64,000 bases of DNA from Phenylobacterium sp. RIFCSPHIGHO2_01_FULL_69_31. Its GTDB lineage: Bacteria; Pseudomonadota; Alphaproteobacteria; Caulobacterales; Caulobacteraceae. The stretch covers positions 1-64,000 of the forward strand of contig NZ_MHXN01000034.1 in the NCBI RefSeq assembly GCF_001824475.1, in the 5' to 3' direction. Shown piece by piece: positions 27,378 to 35,305 of the stretch; position 1 is the first letter of the stretch, and every line of letters begins with the position of its first letter. Made by a program: the position numbers and the translations under genes. Below the pieces are notes generated by a model. The model did not search any database. It was not told the origin of the DNA and was given only the letters and a program-made list of their open reading frames with translations.

Positions 27378-27620
27378 TCAGTGCGCCGCGGCGTCCTTCT
27401 TGTCGCGGAGCAGCAGGGTGCCCAGCACAACCATCACCACGGCCGAGATCGCCGAGCCGACGAAGCCGGTGTGGGTGCAGAACAGGAGCGTGAAGAACAG
27501 CAGGCCCGCGGAAATGTAGAGCGAGCCCCACTTCGTCAGGCCCATCACCAGATGGAAGGTGGCGGTCTGCTCCGCGATATCCATGTTGCCGCGCTGGTAG
27601 TCGGAAGGCGTTCCGGCCAT
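27378..27620 (-). CDS. aa3-type cytochrome c oxidase subunit IV-like protein
   Basis: 80-residue protein of the bacterial aa3-type oxidase subunit IV family. The family core is seen at residues about 10-35, GNMDIAEQTATFHLVMGLTKWGS, followed by two membrane helices (ISAGLLFFTLLFC; IGSAISAVVMVVLGTLLL-type). It may be a small accessory subunit of heme-copper oxidase; the catalytic subunits are not in the window. ATG 27620 chosen because this domain begins there, although the frame opens at 27935. Confidence 0.85.
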   Translation of the reverse strand: MAGTPSDYQRGNMDIAEQTATFHLVMGLTKWGSLYISAGLLFFTLLFCTHTGFVGSAISAVVMVVLGTLLLRDKKDAAAH

Positions 27621-27682
27621 CGGGATTTCACTCTCGAATGAATGGGAAGTCGACCGGGCGATACACGATGCGCCCGCGAGGT

Positions 27683-28750
27683 TCAATGCGGCCAAGTGGC
27701 GAGGAGCGTCCGAAGCGCGGCCACGAGCGCCAACGGCTGGTCGATCATCACGTGGTGATGCGAATCCGGAATCTCGATCTCCTGCGCCACCTCGGCCAGG
27801 GCGGTCTCCTCGCCGACCCGGCGACGCTCGATGATCCGGCTCTTCTCGCCGTACAGGTGGACCAGAGGGACGGTGACGGCCGGCAGCTTGCCGCCGGAGG
27901 ACATGCTCATGCCCGAGCGGTCCAGCTTCTCCCACATGTTCGGATCGAACTTCCAGGCGAAGCCCTCGCCCGACCCGTCCGCGGCCGTCTCGCCCGCCGG
28001 CAGCGGGGCGCGCTTCAGCGAGCGGCGGGCGATGAAGTCGAGGATGTAGTGGTTCTCGGCCGGCTGCGGCGGCATCAGCCGGAAACGCTCCAGCGCCTTC
28101 TCCAGGCTGGGATAGACGCGGCTGGGCTTGTCGGGGCTAGGGATGTTGGCTAGCAGCTCGCGGCGCTTCTCGCGCTCCTTCATCACCTCGGGCGGCGGGC
28201 CCCCGAAGCCGGTGTCGACCAGGATCGCCGCTTCCATCAGCTCCGGCCGCTGGGCGGCGGTGAAGAACACCTGGCCGCCGCCGAACGAGTGGCCGATGTA
28301 GATCGGCTTGCGGCCGCCGTCGTAGAGGCCGGTCGCGCGGCTCACCGCCTCGGCGTCGTCGGCGAAGTCGGCGAAGCGGTAGGTCTCACGCCAGTCGGAC
28401 TGGCCCATGCCGGCCAGCGACATCGACGCCACCCGGAAATCCTTGGCGAGGTACGGGGCGATGAAGCTCCACCAGTCGGCGTGGGCGCTGTTGCCGTGGA
28501 CCAGCAGCAGGCCGGACTTGCCGCGCTCGCCCCAGGTCAGCGCCTCGATCTTCGTGCCGTGCGAGGTCACGAAGCTGCGCTCCGGCTCCTGCGCGATGGC
28601 CCACTTGAACCACGCCGGCGCGGCGGGCTCCTCGCCCTTGTAGGGCGCGAGCGGGGCGCGCACCTCGGGCGGCAGGTCCTCGGAATGGAACGGCCGGTCG
28701 TCGTAGGTTTCCTTCGAAGATCCGGTCTTGTCGGAGAGGTCGTTGGCCAT
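27683..28750 (-). CDS. Alpha/beta-fold hydrolase
   Basis: 355-residue hydrolase. The fold includes LLLVHGNSAHADWW (oxyanion region, about residue 82), nucleophile GHSFGGGQ (Ser about residue 153), an acid in the C-terminal half and His in IPDSHHHVMIDQP (about 331). An about 60-residue N-terminal extension precedes the core. Substrate unknown. It is upstream of the COX4-like gene on the same strand and downstream of an acyl-CoA dehydrogenase, but separated from both. Confidence 0.88.
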   Translation of the reverse strand: MANDLSDKTGSSKETYDDRPFHSEDLPPEVRAPLAPYKGEEPAAPAWFKWAIAQEPERSFVTSHGTKIEALTWGERGKSGLLLVHGNSAHADWWSFIAPYLAKDFRVASMSLAGMGQSDWRETYRFADFADDAEAVSRATGLYDGGRKPIYIGHSFGGGQVFFTAAQRPELMEAAILVDTGFGGPPPEVMKEREKRRELLANIPSPDKPSRVYPSLEKALERFRLMPPQPAENHYILDFIARRSLKRAPLPAGETAADGSGEGFAWKFDPNMWEKLDRSGMSMSSGGKLPAVTVPLVHLYGEKSRIIERRRVGEETALAEVAQEIEIPDSHHHVMIDQPLALVAALRTLLATWPH

Positions 28751-28792
28751 CCCGACCGGTCTAACGGGCGTTTGAAAAATCGCAAGCGCTTA

Positions 28793-28821
28793 CCCCGCCG
28801 CCCCTGTGCGGGGCGGCGGGG
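28793..28821. terminator. GC hairpin downstream of acyl-CoA dehydrogenase
   Basis: Twelve-bp perfect stem CCCCGCCGCCCC/GGGGCGGCGGGG with a 5-nt loop, 12 nt beyond the acyl-CoA dehydrogenase stop (minus strand). No T-run follows. Confidence 0.5.
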
Positions 28822-28832
28822 GGCGCCTCGCG

Positions 28833-29975
28833 TCAGCCGTCGATGGGCAGGCCCAGCGCCAGGCGGCCGGCCAGCCGGGCCTGCGGCTTCTCCTGCAGCG
28901 GGTGGTAGCGGGCGGCCTGAACGTCGCGCCAGATCCGCTCGAGGCCGGTCTTTCGGTAGAAGCCGGCGCCGCCCGCGGCCTCCATGGCCTTTTCCACGGT
29001 GGCGATGGCCGCCCGCGCCACCAGGGTGCGGCCGGTCATGATGCGACTGGTAGCGGCGGGCCCGGGTTCGTCACCGGCGGCGCAGGCCAGCATGTCGCCC
29101 AGCGCCAGCCGCGCGGCGGTCAGGTGAGTCTCCATCTCGCCGATCAGCAGCTCGGTGTCGGGCGAGGGCTTTCGGGCGGTGGCCAGGTCCACGGCCTTCT
29201 CCGCGGCCGCTTCGGCGAGGCCCATGTAGACGCTCATGATCAGGGGGAAGGCGATCAGGGAGACCATGTGCATCAACGGATGCCACTTGCCCTGGGGCCG
29301 GCGGACCGTCACGGCCGCGTCGGGCACGAACACCTCGGTGAGCTCCAGGTCGTGGGAGCCGGTGCCCCGCATGCCCAGCGTCCGCCAGGTGTCGAGCACC
29401 TTCACGCCCTCCGCCCGCATGGGGATCGCCAGGTGCAGGACGGTGGGCCCCTCGGGCGCGTCCAGCACGGCCATGGTCACCAGGAGATCGCCGCTCTGGC
29501 AGCCGCTGGCGAAGACCTTGCGCCCGCTGACCCGGAAGCCGCCCTCCACAGGGGTGGCGCGGCAGGAGCCGTCCAGCCAGTCCGATCCGCCGCTGGAGAC
29601 CAGGGTCAGGCCCTCCGCCACCACCCGCTTCAGGAGGCCTTCCACCGCTTCCGGGGTGCGCCGCCAACGCCAGGCCGGCAGGGCCACCGCATGGGTGTGC
29701 ATGGCGAGCGCGAGGGCCGTGGAGCCGCAGTAGGTCGACAGGGTGCGCAGCATGGCGGCCAGTTCGGCATGGCTGGCCCCGCCCCCGCCCAGCTCGGCGG
29801 GCACGGCGGCGGTGTGGAAGCCCTCGGCCTTCAGCAGGGCCAGGTTTTCGGCCACGAAGGCGTCGGTCTCGTCGGCCTGCGCGGCCCGGGCGGCGATCTT
29901 CGGGCCCAGGTCGTGCGTGCGGCGGACCCAGTCGATGGCCTTGGCGGCCGGGGGCGCTTTGACGTCGATGGTCAT
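28833..29975 (-). CDS. Acyl-CoA dehydrogenase family flavoprotein
   Basis: 380-residue FAD enzyme of the acyl-CoA dehydrogenase superfamily. The alpha-beta-alpha layout is visible: N-terminal helices (1-110), a beta domain with LVSSGGSDWLDGS and GRKVFASGCQSGDLLVTM, and a helical C-terminus with GGAGFYRKTGLERIWRDVQA. The C-terminal RYHPLQEKPQ segment resembles the branch that includes flavin monooxygenases rather than classical fatty-acid oxidation, so the substrate is uncertain. It diverges from an HxlR regulator across 113 bp holding an inverted repeat. Confidence 0.88.
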   Translation of the reverse strand: MTIDVKAPPAAKAIDWVRRTHDLGPKIAARAAQADETDAFVAENLALLKAEGFHTAAVPAELGGGGASHAELAAMLRTLSTYCGSTALALAMHTHAVALPAWRWRRTPEAVEGLLKRVVAEGLTLVSSGGSDWLDGSCRATPVEGGFRVSGRKVFASGCQSGDLLVTMAVLDAPEGPTVLHLAIPMRAEGVKVLDTWRTLGMRGTGSHDLELTEVFVPDAAVTVRRPQGKWHPLMHMVSLIAFPLIMSVYMGLAEAAAEKAVDLATARKPSPDTELLIGEMETHLTAARLALGDMLACAAGDEPGPAATSRIMTGRTLVARAAIATVEKAMEAAGGAGFYRKTGLERIWRDVQAARYHPLQEKPQARLAGRLALGLPIDG

Positions 29976-30037
29976 CGGTCAAATCCTCAAAAGTGCAGTC
30001 GTTGCAGCCTTGTCCTCCGGATGGCCGCCACGGCTCC

Positions 30038-30054
30038 AGTTCGAAGAATGAACT
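30038..30054. promoter_or_regulatory. Putative HxlR operator
   Basis: AGTTC-GAAGAAT-GAACT, five-bp perfect arms around seven bases, in the 113-bp divergent region between the acyl-CoA dehydrogenase and the HxlR gene. A third GAAC half-site follows at about 30058. Placement suits control of both genes. Confidence 0.45.
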
Positions 30055-30088
30055 TGTCGAACCCGGTTATCCAGCCGACCGTGGCGGC

Positions 30089-30790
30089 ATGAAGGGCTAT
30101 GGACAATTCTGCCCGGTCGCCAAGACGGCCGAGATCTTCGCCCAGCGGTGGACGCCGCTGGTCGTGCGCGAACTCTGTTTCGGACCCCGCCGGTTCACCG
30201 AGATCCATTCGGGCGTGCCGCTGATGTCGCGCGCCCTGCTGGTGCAGCGGCTGATGGAGCTGGAGGAGGCTGGCGTCGTGGCGACGGAGCCTCTGGCCCA
30301 GGGCAAGCTCTATCGGCTGACGCCCGCGGGCGAGCAGCTCTCCGGCATCGTCTGCCTGATGTCGGAGTGGGGCCAGCGCCACGGCCAGGGCCGCATCGCG
30401 CACGAGGAGCTGGATCCCACCCTGCTGATGTGGGGCATGCGGCGGCAGATCGCGACCTCCGAGCTTCCGGCCCGGGACATCGTCCTGCGGCTGGAGTTTC
30501 GGGGCATCCCCCGCGCCCACGCCGCGCGCCGCTACTGGTGGATGATCTTGCGCCGGACCGACGTGGAGGTATGCCTGAAGGACCCCGGCGCGGAGGTCGA
30601 CGTGGTGCTGAGCGCCGACCTGGAGGCCTTCGTGCGCGTCTGGCTGGGCCGCAAGGGGCTGTCCGACGCCATGGCGGAGGGCGAGATCGCCCTGTCCGGC
30701 GCCCCAGCCAAGGTGGCGGAGCTGAAGCGCGTGCTGCGCCTGAGGGATGCGCCGGACCTGCGCGTGCTATCGTTCCGGCCGGCCGCCTGA
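30089..30790 (+). CDS. HxlR-type regulator with C-terminal ligand domain
   Basis: 233-residue regulator. Residues about 7-95 form the HxlR winged helix: CPVAKTAEIFAQRWTPLVVREL, FGPRRFTEIHSGVPLMSRALLVQRL and the wing KLYRLTPAGEQ. The C-terminal 120 residues look like an SCP2/sterol-carrier-type pocket (VLRLEFRGIPRAH, VDVVLSADLEAFVRVWLG), which would bind a hydrophobic ligand. ATG 30089 chosen over 29993 because the winged helix begins there. Probably regulates the divergent acyl-CoA dehydrogenase. Confidence 0.87.
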   Translation: MKGYGQFCPVAKTAEIFAQRWTPLVVRELCFGPRRFTEIHSGVPLMSRALLVQRLMELEEAGVVATEPLAQGKLYRLTPAGEQLSGIVCLMSEWGQRHGQGRIAHEELDPTLLMWGMRRQIATSELPARDIVLRLEFRGIPRAHAARRYWWMILRRTDVEVCLKDPGAEVDVVLSADLEAFVRVWLGRKGLSDAMAEGEIALSGAPAKVAELKRVLRLRDAPDLRVLSFRPAA

Positions 30791-30796
30791 CGCGAG

Positions 30797-31897
30797 TTGG
30801 GCCTGAAGGCCCCGGGGCAGCCGTTGGAAGAGCGCGAACTCGACGACCTGGTGGCGTTTCTGCCGCCGCTGCTGCAGGCGCTGGAGCGCCTGGGCTTCGT
30901 CGCGCGCTATCTGCACCCGCCCGACTTCGAGACGGTGCTGGCGGCGGTGGGCCAGCCGGACGCCGAGCTGAACGCCCAGGTCCCGCGGCTACAGGCCTGG
31001 CCCGAGGCGCTGGAGCACGTCCGCGCACCGCTGCTGGCCGCGGCTGAAGCCGCGCTCGCCGCCTTCGCCGGCCTGCGGGCCGCGCCGCAGGACCCGGACG
31101 GCCCGACCGCCATCTTCCGCGCCCTGCGCCACCTGCCCAAGGCGCAGGCGGCGCTCTACCCGCTGGCCCGTGACCTGCCGCCGGTGAACCGCTACTTCCT
31201 CGACCCCGGCGCGCGGGAGGGCGGGGAGCGGCTGCGGCGGCTGGCCAAGGCCGAGCCACGGGCCGACACCGGGGTCCTCCACTACGACAACGCCCCCGAC
31301 TCGCGGGGCGGCTTCTCGGCCTATGTGCCCGAGGACTACGCGCCCGACGTAGCCTGGCCGCTGGTGGTGGCGCTGCACGGCGGCAGCGGCAATGGCGGGT
31401 CCTTCCTCTGGAGCTGGCTGCGCGACGCCCGCACCCGCGGGGCGATCCTGGTGGCGCCCACGGCGGTGGGGCGGACCTGGGCGATCAGCGGACCGGATCC
31501 GGACACCCCGAACCTGCACCGCCTGCTGGGCTACGTCCGCGGGCGCTGGAACATCGATCCCGGCCGGATCCTGCTGACCGGGATGAGCGACGGCGGCACC
31601 TTCACCTATGTCAGCGGGCTGGAGCAGACCTCGCCGTTCACCCACCTGGCGCCGGTGTCGGCCGCGTTCCATCCGATGCTGGCCAGTTTCGCCGAGCCCG
31701 CACGCGTCACCGGCCTGCCGATCCATATCGTCCACGGGGCGCTGGACTGGATGTTCCCCGTCGACATGGCGCGGGAAGCCGCCGCCGGCTTGAGCCGGGC
31801 CGGCGCGGACGTGACCTATCTGGAGATCGAGGACCTCAGCCACACCTATCCGCGGGAAGCCAATGCGGCGATCCTCGACTGGCTGGGGGTGGGGTGA
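30797..31897 (+). CDS. Serine esterase, alpha/beta hydrolase fold
   Basis: 366-residue protein. An N-terminal helical region (1-150) of unknown role precedes an alpha/beta-hydrolase domain: LVVALHGGSGNGGSFLWSW (about 193), nucleophile GMSDGGTFTY (Ser about 269) and ending VHGALDWMFPVD (acid) and LSHTYPRE (His). The depolymerase/phospholipase-like pattern fits a carboxylesterase. Start codon TTG is six bases after the regulator stop. The stop overlaps the GFA-like gene, indicating an operon. Confidence 0.83.
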   Translation: MGLKAPGQPLEERELDDLVAFLPPLLQALERLGFVARYLHPPDFETVLAAVGQPDAELNAQVPRLQAWPEALEHVRAPLLAAAEAALAAFAGLRAAPQDPDGPTAIFRALRHLPKAQAALYPLARDLPPVNRYFLDPGAREGGERLRRLAKAEPRADTGVLHYDNAPDSRGGFSAYVPEDYAPDVAWPLVVALHGGSGNGGSFLWSWLRDARTRGAILVAPTAVGRTWAISGPDPDTPNLHRLLGYVRGRWNIDPGRILLTGMSDGGTFTYVSGLEQTSPFTHLAPVSAAFHPMLASFAEPARVTGLPIHIVHGALDWMFPVDMAREAAAGLSRAGADVTYLEIEDLSHTYPREANAAILDWLGVG

Positions 31898-32367
31898 TGC
31901 CGCGGGGCGAGGTGGCCGTGGGCGCCTGCGTCTGCGGCGCGGTCGAGGTGGAGATCGGCGTTCCGGCGCGCTGGGCCTGGCACGACCACGCCGCCGCCAG
32001 CCGCCACGCCCACGGCGCGGCCTATGCCACCTATGTGGGCAGCTGGCGCAGCCGGTTCCGCTTCCTCGCCGGTGAAGAGCATGTGACCCGCTACGAGGAC
32101 GAGGCCGCGGGCACGGTGCGGTCCTTCTGCGCCCGCTGCGGCACGCCGCTGGCCTATGAGCGGGCCCGATCGCCGCAGATGGTCAATGTCCCGCGCGCGC
32201 TCTTCGCCACCCGCACGGGCCGTGAGCCGCGCTATCACATGAACCTCGCCCAGCAGGCGGACTGGACCTACCTCGGCGAGCCGCTGGCGCCGCTGAAGGG
32301 GTATCCGGGCGTCATGAGGGAGCGGCCGCGCAAGAAGCGACGGCCGCCGCCGGAGCCCATGTTCTAG
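31897..32367 (+). CDS. GFA/CENP-V-like zinc protein lacking catalytic cysteines
   Basis: 156-residue protein of the glutathione-dependent formaldehyde-activating (GFA) fold. Structural zinc ligands are kept: CVC near residue 10 and FCARCGTP about residue 76. The usual CxCxxCRK catalytic zinc site is replaced by WHDHAAASRHAHG, so the formaldehyde chemistry is unlikely. The rest (AAYATYVGSW, MVNVPRALF) follows the family. ATG 31897 overlaps the esterase stop; GTG 31894 is an alternative. Basic, proline-rich C-terminus. Confidence 0.8.
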   Translation: MPRGEVAVGACVCGAVEVEIGVPARWAWHDHAAASRHAHGAAYATYVGSWRSRFRFLAGEEHVTRYEDEAAGTVRSFCARCGTPLAYERARSPQMVNVPRALFATRTGREPRYHMNLAQQADWTYLGEPLAPLKGYPGVMRERPRKKRRPPPEPMF

Positions 32368-32384
32368 ACGCTTGCCAGCCTGAG

Positions 32385-32412
32385 TTACGTGTGTAAGTTG
32401 CTACGCATGTAA
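32385..32412. promoter_or_regulatory. Tandem imperfect TTAC-N4-GTAA sites
   Basis: TTACGTGTGTAA (32385-32396) and CTACGCATGTAA (32401-32412), two 12-bp dyads 16 bp apart centre to centre, about 15-40 bp upstream of the next gene. Looks like a double operator overlapping the promoter. Confidence 0.35.
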
Positions 32413-32426
32413 ATCGCGAGGGCGGG

Positions 32427-32930
32427 ATGTTCGAGACCATCCGGGCGCTGAGGAAACCTTCCCGCCGCGACATCGCCCTGCAGAACGCCGGCCTCGGCGG
32501 CATCCTGCTCCTGCTGGTCGCCGTGCCGGCCATCGACGTCTATCGGACCTGGGCCGGGGCGCGGGCGGAGAAGGCGGCCTGGACCATCGAAGGGCCGCCC
32601 TGCCCGGTCGTCGAGCGGGCTTCGTCCGCGGTCGTGGGCCACAAGCGGCCGAAGACCTTCACCTACAACAAGATCACCTTCACCCGGCACCTGGGCGACG
32701 TGAGCTGCGCGGCCTTCCGCGAGGACGGCTTCATGAACCCCGAGAACTACAGCGTCTGCCAGTTCAGCGGCCCCGGCGCGGTGACGGTCGAGTTCCTCGG
32801 CCGGTCGGTGACCTTTCAGCCGGGGCCGGGCAAGCGCACGACGGTGACGGTCCGCGACGGGCGCGCGACCTGCGTCGTGGCCGGCTGGTTCGCCCGCCGG
32901 CCACGGTCCTATCGTATGCGCGACGTCTGA
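32427..32930 (+). CDS. Membrane-anchored protein of unknown function
   Basis: 167-residue protein with one hydrophobic segment (about 18-37, NAGLGGILLLLVAVPAIDVY) preceded by basic residues, so an N-in/C-out inner-membrane protein. The periplasmic part has four cysteines (PPCPVV, VSCAAF, SVCQFS, ATCVVA) that could form disulfides, and beta-rich strands (AVTVEFLGRSVTFQPG, TTVTVRDGRATCVV). No family recognised. Ribosome-binding site GAGGGCGGG. Stands alone, with dyads in its promoter. Confidence 0.7.
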   Translation: MFETIRALRKPSRRDIALQNAGLGGILLLLVAVPAIDVYRTWAGARAEKAAWTIEGPPCPVVERASSAVVGHKRPKTFTYNKITFTRHLGDVSCAAFREDGFMNPENYSVCQFSGPGAVTVEFLGRSVTFQPGPGKRTTVTVRDGRATCVVAGWFARRPRSYRMRDV

Positions 32931-32942
32931 GCGCTTCGGCCT

Positions 32943-33455
32943 CTACTGGACGTCTTCGCCGGGCTTCACGCCGGGCGGGCAGGCGCCGATCCACTTGGCC
33001 TTCAGGGTGCTCTCGCTGCCCTCGCGCGAGCCGTCGGGCTGCACGAGGAAGAGGCCGACGCTCATGTCGTAGGCTGTCTCCGAGCCGGTCATCACGATGG
33101 TGGCGTCCGTCTTCATGCCGCCGGCCTGTTCGCACAGGGCCTTCACGCGCAGGCCGGTCGGGCTGGCCGAGCGCTCGGTCTTGCAGCCCGGCATCTCGCG
33201 GGTGAGCATCTCGCGCACCTCGGCGTTCACCTCGGCGCCCGTGCAGTGGCGGGTGGTTTCGCTCTGGCCGTCCTCGATCTGCACGACCTCCCACAGGCCG
33301 GGCTTCACGCGCGGCAGGCCGTCGCCGCCCAGCACCAGCCCGGGGCCCGTCGCGGCGGCGGCCGTGTCCACGCCCTTGGGGGCTTCGGCGGTGTCGGTCT
33401 TGCCGCAGGCGGTGAGCGAAACCAGGGCCACGAGGGCGAGCGAAGGCAGGCGCAT
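32943..33455 (-). CDS. DUF3617 lipoprotein
   Basis: 170-residue envelope lipoprotein with lipobox LTAC (Cys 17; signal MRLPSLALVALVSLTACGK). The DUF3617 core is visible: PGLWEVVQIEDGQSETTRHC near residue 52, and conserved cysteines in MPGCKTERS, KALCEQAGG and IGACPPG. Function unknown; family members are small periplasmic beta-rich proteins. ATG 33455 chosen because the lipobox begins there; the frame is open to 33626. Confidence 0.87.
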   Translation of the reverse strand: MRLPSLALVALVSLTACGKTDTAEAPKGVDTAAAATGPGLVLGGDGLPRVKPGLWEVVQIEDGQSETTRHCTGAEVNAEVREMLTREMPGCKTERSASPTGLRVKALCEQAGGMKTDATIVMTGSETAYDMSVGLFLVQPDGSREGSESTLKAKWIGACPPGVKPGEDVQ

Positions 33456-33658
33456 AGGGAAGTCTCTGCAAGGAACGGGGAGCGGCTCATGAAACGAGTC
33501 GGCGCCGCGCGCCAACCGGATGCGACCAGCGACGGATCGGCGCGACGAACAAAAATTCTCCGCGCGTTCAGCACCCCGTAAGCACAGCCGGGCTATCCGG
33601 TCGGCGTGCAGCGGCCGGGTTCCCATCGCTGCGGTCCTCGCGGTTGAGGTGGAGAGGG

Positions 33659-35302
33659 ATGGCGGCGTCAGCGAGCAGAGTGGAGTCGGGGAGCGCGGCG
33701 CGGAGCCGGCCGACCCCGGGGGCCCCCAGCGTTCTGCAACTCCTGGCCTTCGTCTTCGCCAGCGCCGACATGGTGCTGGAGGTCGCCAAGGACGGACGCG
33801 TCGTGTTCGGCACCGGCGCCGGCGGGCAACTGGTCGGGCGACAGGCCGAGTCCCTGGCCGGAGACCGGTTCCTCGACCTTATCGATACCCCCGACGCCGA
33901 CCTGATCGAGGCCGTCCTGCAGGACCTGCGCCCCGGCGAACGCCGCGGGCCGTTCCGGATCGGCCTGGTGGGTCGCGGCGGCGTCCAGCCGGCGATGCTG
34001 TCGCTGTTCCAGATGCCCGAGCGCAGCGGCGTGGCCGCCGCCCTGAGCCTCTGGCAGCCCAGCCCGGCCCAGGTCCAGGTCGACGCCGTAGGCCTGACCA
34101 GCCGCGAAGACTTCGAGACCGCGGCGCTCAGCCTGCTCAAGCACGCAGAGCGGACCGGCTCGCCCCTGCACGTCGACCTGCTGGAGTTCACGGGCCTGGC
34201 CCCTGCCCTCGCGGCCATGGACCCGGAGGCGGCGGAGACCGCGCGGCGCAAGCTGGCCGCCGTCCTGCGCGCGGCGTCCTATGGCGGCGCCCCGGCCGCC
34301 GATCTCGGCTCGGAGCGGTTCGCCATGCTGCGGTCCGGTCCCGGAGGTCCCGAGGCCCTGGCCCAACGCATCCGCGAGCTGGCCGGGCCGGGCGTGGAGA
34401 TGTCGTCCGGCGAACTGGCGCTGGACCCGGCGTCGCCCGGCGAGAGCCTGCGGGCGATCCGCTACGCCCTGGACCGCTGCATCGACGACGGACCGTCGGC
34501 CGCCGCCCAGGGTTTCGAGGCCGCGCTGCGCCAGACCGTCGCCGACTCGAACCGCTTCAAGGACATGATCCGCGAGGGACGCTTCGAGCTGGTCTACCAG
34601 CCGGTCGTGGACCTGCGCACGCGCGGCGTCCACCACTACGAGGCCCTGACCCGCTTCGAGGGCGGCGGCGGCCCGGCGGCGACGATCAAGCTGGCCGAGG
34701 AACTGGGCCTGGTCGTGGAGTTCGACCTGACCATCGTCAGGAACGTCGCGGGCGCCTTGCGCGAGTCCCCGCCGGAGGTCCGCATCGCCGCCAACATCAG
34801 CGCCTTCTCGCTGGAGTCGCCCGGCTTCGTGGAGGAGATCCTCCACACCACGGCAGCCTTCCCGACGCTCCGGCCGCGGCTGATGCTGGAGGTCACCGAG
34901 AGCCACAGGCTCAGCGATCTCGCCGCCGCCAACGCCCACATCCAGCGCCTGCGCGCGGCGGGCCACGTGGTCTGCCTGGACGACTTCGGGGCGGGGTCGG
35001 CGTCGCTGGACTACCTGCGCGAGCTGGAGGCCGACATCGTAAAGTTCGACGGCCGGTTCGTCAGGTCCCTCGACAGCCGGCCGCGCGACGTGACGCTGCT
35101 GAAGCGCCTTGCCGAGCTTTGCGCCGAACTGGGCGTGGCCACGGTGGCCGAGATGATCGAGACCGAAGACACCGCCCAGCGGGTGGCCGGCCTGGGCGTG
35201 CGGCTGGGCCAGGGCTGGCTGTTCGGCCGGCCGGGCCCCAGGCCCGCCCTGCCGCCGACGCAGACCGCGCGTCGCCGCGGGGCGAACGAGACCTGGAGCT
35301 GA
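33659..35302 (+). CDS. EAL-domain cyclic-di-GMP phosphodiesterase with degenerate GGDEF
   Basis: 547-residue cytoplasmic signalling protein. A PAS-like sensor (about 25-125) is followed by a GGDEF-like region (about 140-280) without the GGDEF motif, and an EAL domain (about 290-530). The EAL active site is complete: YEALTR, NIS, EVTE, DDFGAG, VKFD, AEMIET and GQGWLFGRP, so c-di-GMP hydrolysis is expected. ATG 33659 chosen over TTG 33644. Diverges from the DUF3617 gene across 203 bp of non-coding DNA with nothing else visible. Confidence 0.9.
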   Translation: MAASASRVESGSAARSRPTPGAPSVLQLLAFVFASADMVLEVAKDGRVVFGTGAGGQLVGRQAESLAGDRFLDLIDTPDADLIEAVLQDLRPGERRGPFRIGLVGRGGVQPAMLSLFQMPERSGVAAALSLWQPSPAQVQVDAVGLTSREDFETAALSLLKHAERTGSPLHVDLLEFTGLAPALAAMDPEAAETARRKLAAVLRAASYGGAPAADLGSERFAMLRSGPGGPEALAQRIRELAGPGVEMSSGELALDPASPGESLRAIRYALDRCIDDGPSAAAQGFEAALRQTVADSNRFKDMIREGRFELVYQPVVDLRTRGVHHYEALTRFEGGGGPAATIKLAEELGLVVEFDLTIVRNVAGALRESPPEVRIAANISAFSLESPGFVEEILHTTAAFPTLRPRLMLEVTESHRLSDLAAANAHIQRLRAAGHVVCLDDFGAGSASLDYLRELEADIVKFDGRFVRSLDSRPRDVTLLKRLAELCAELGVATVAEMIETEDTAQRVAGLGVRLGQGWLFGRPGPRPALPPTQTARRRGANETWS

Positions 35303-35305
35303 GGG

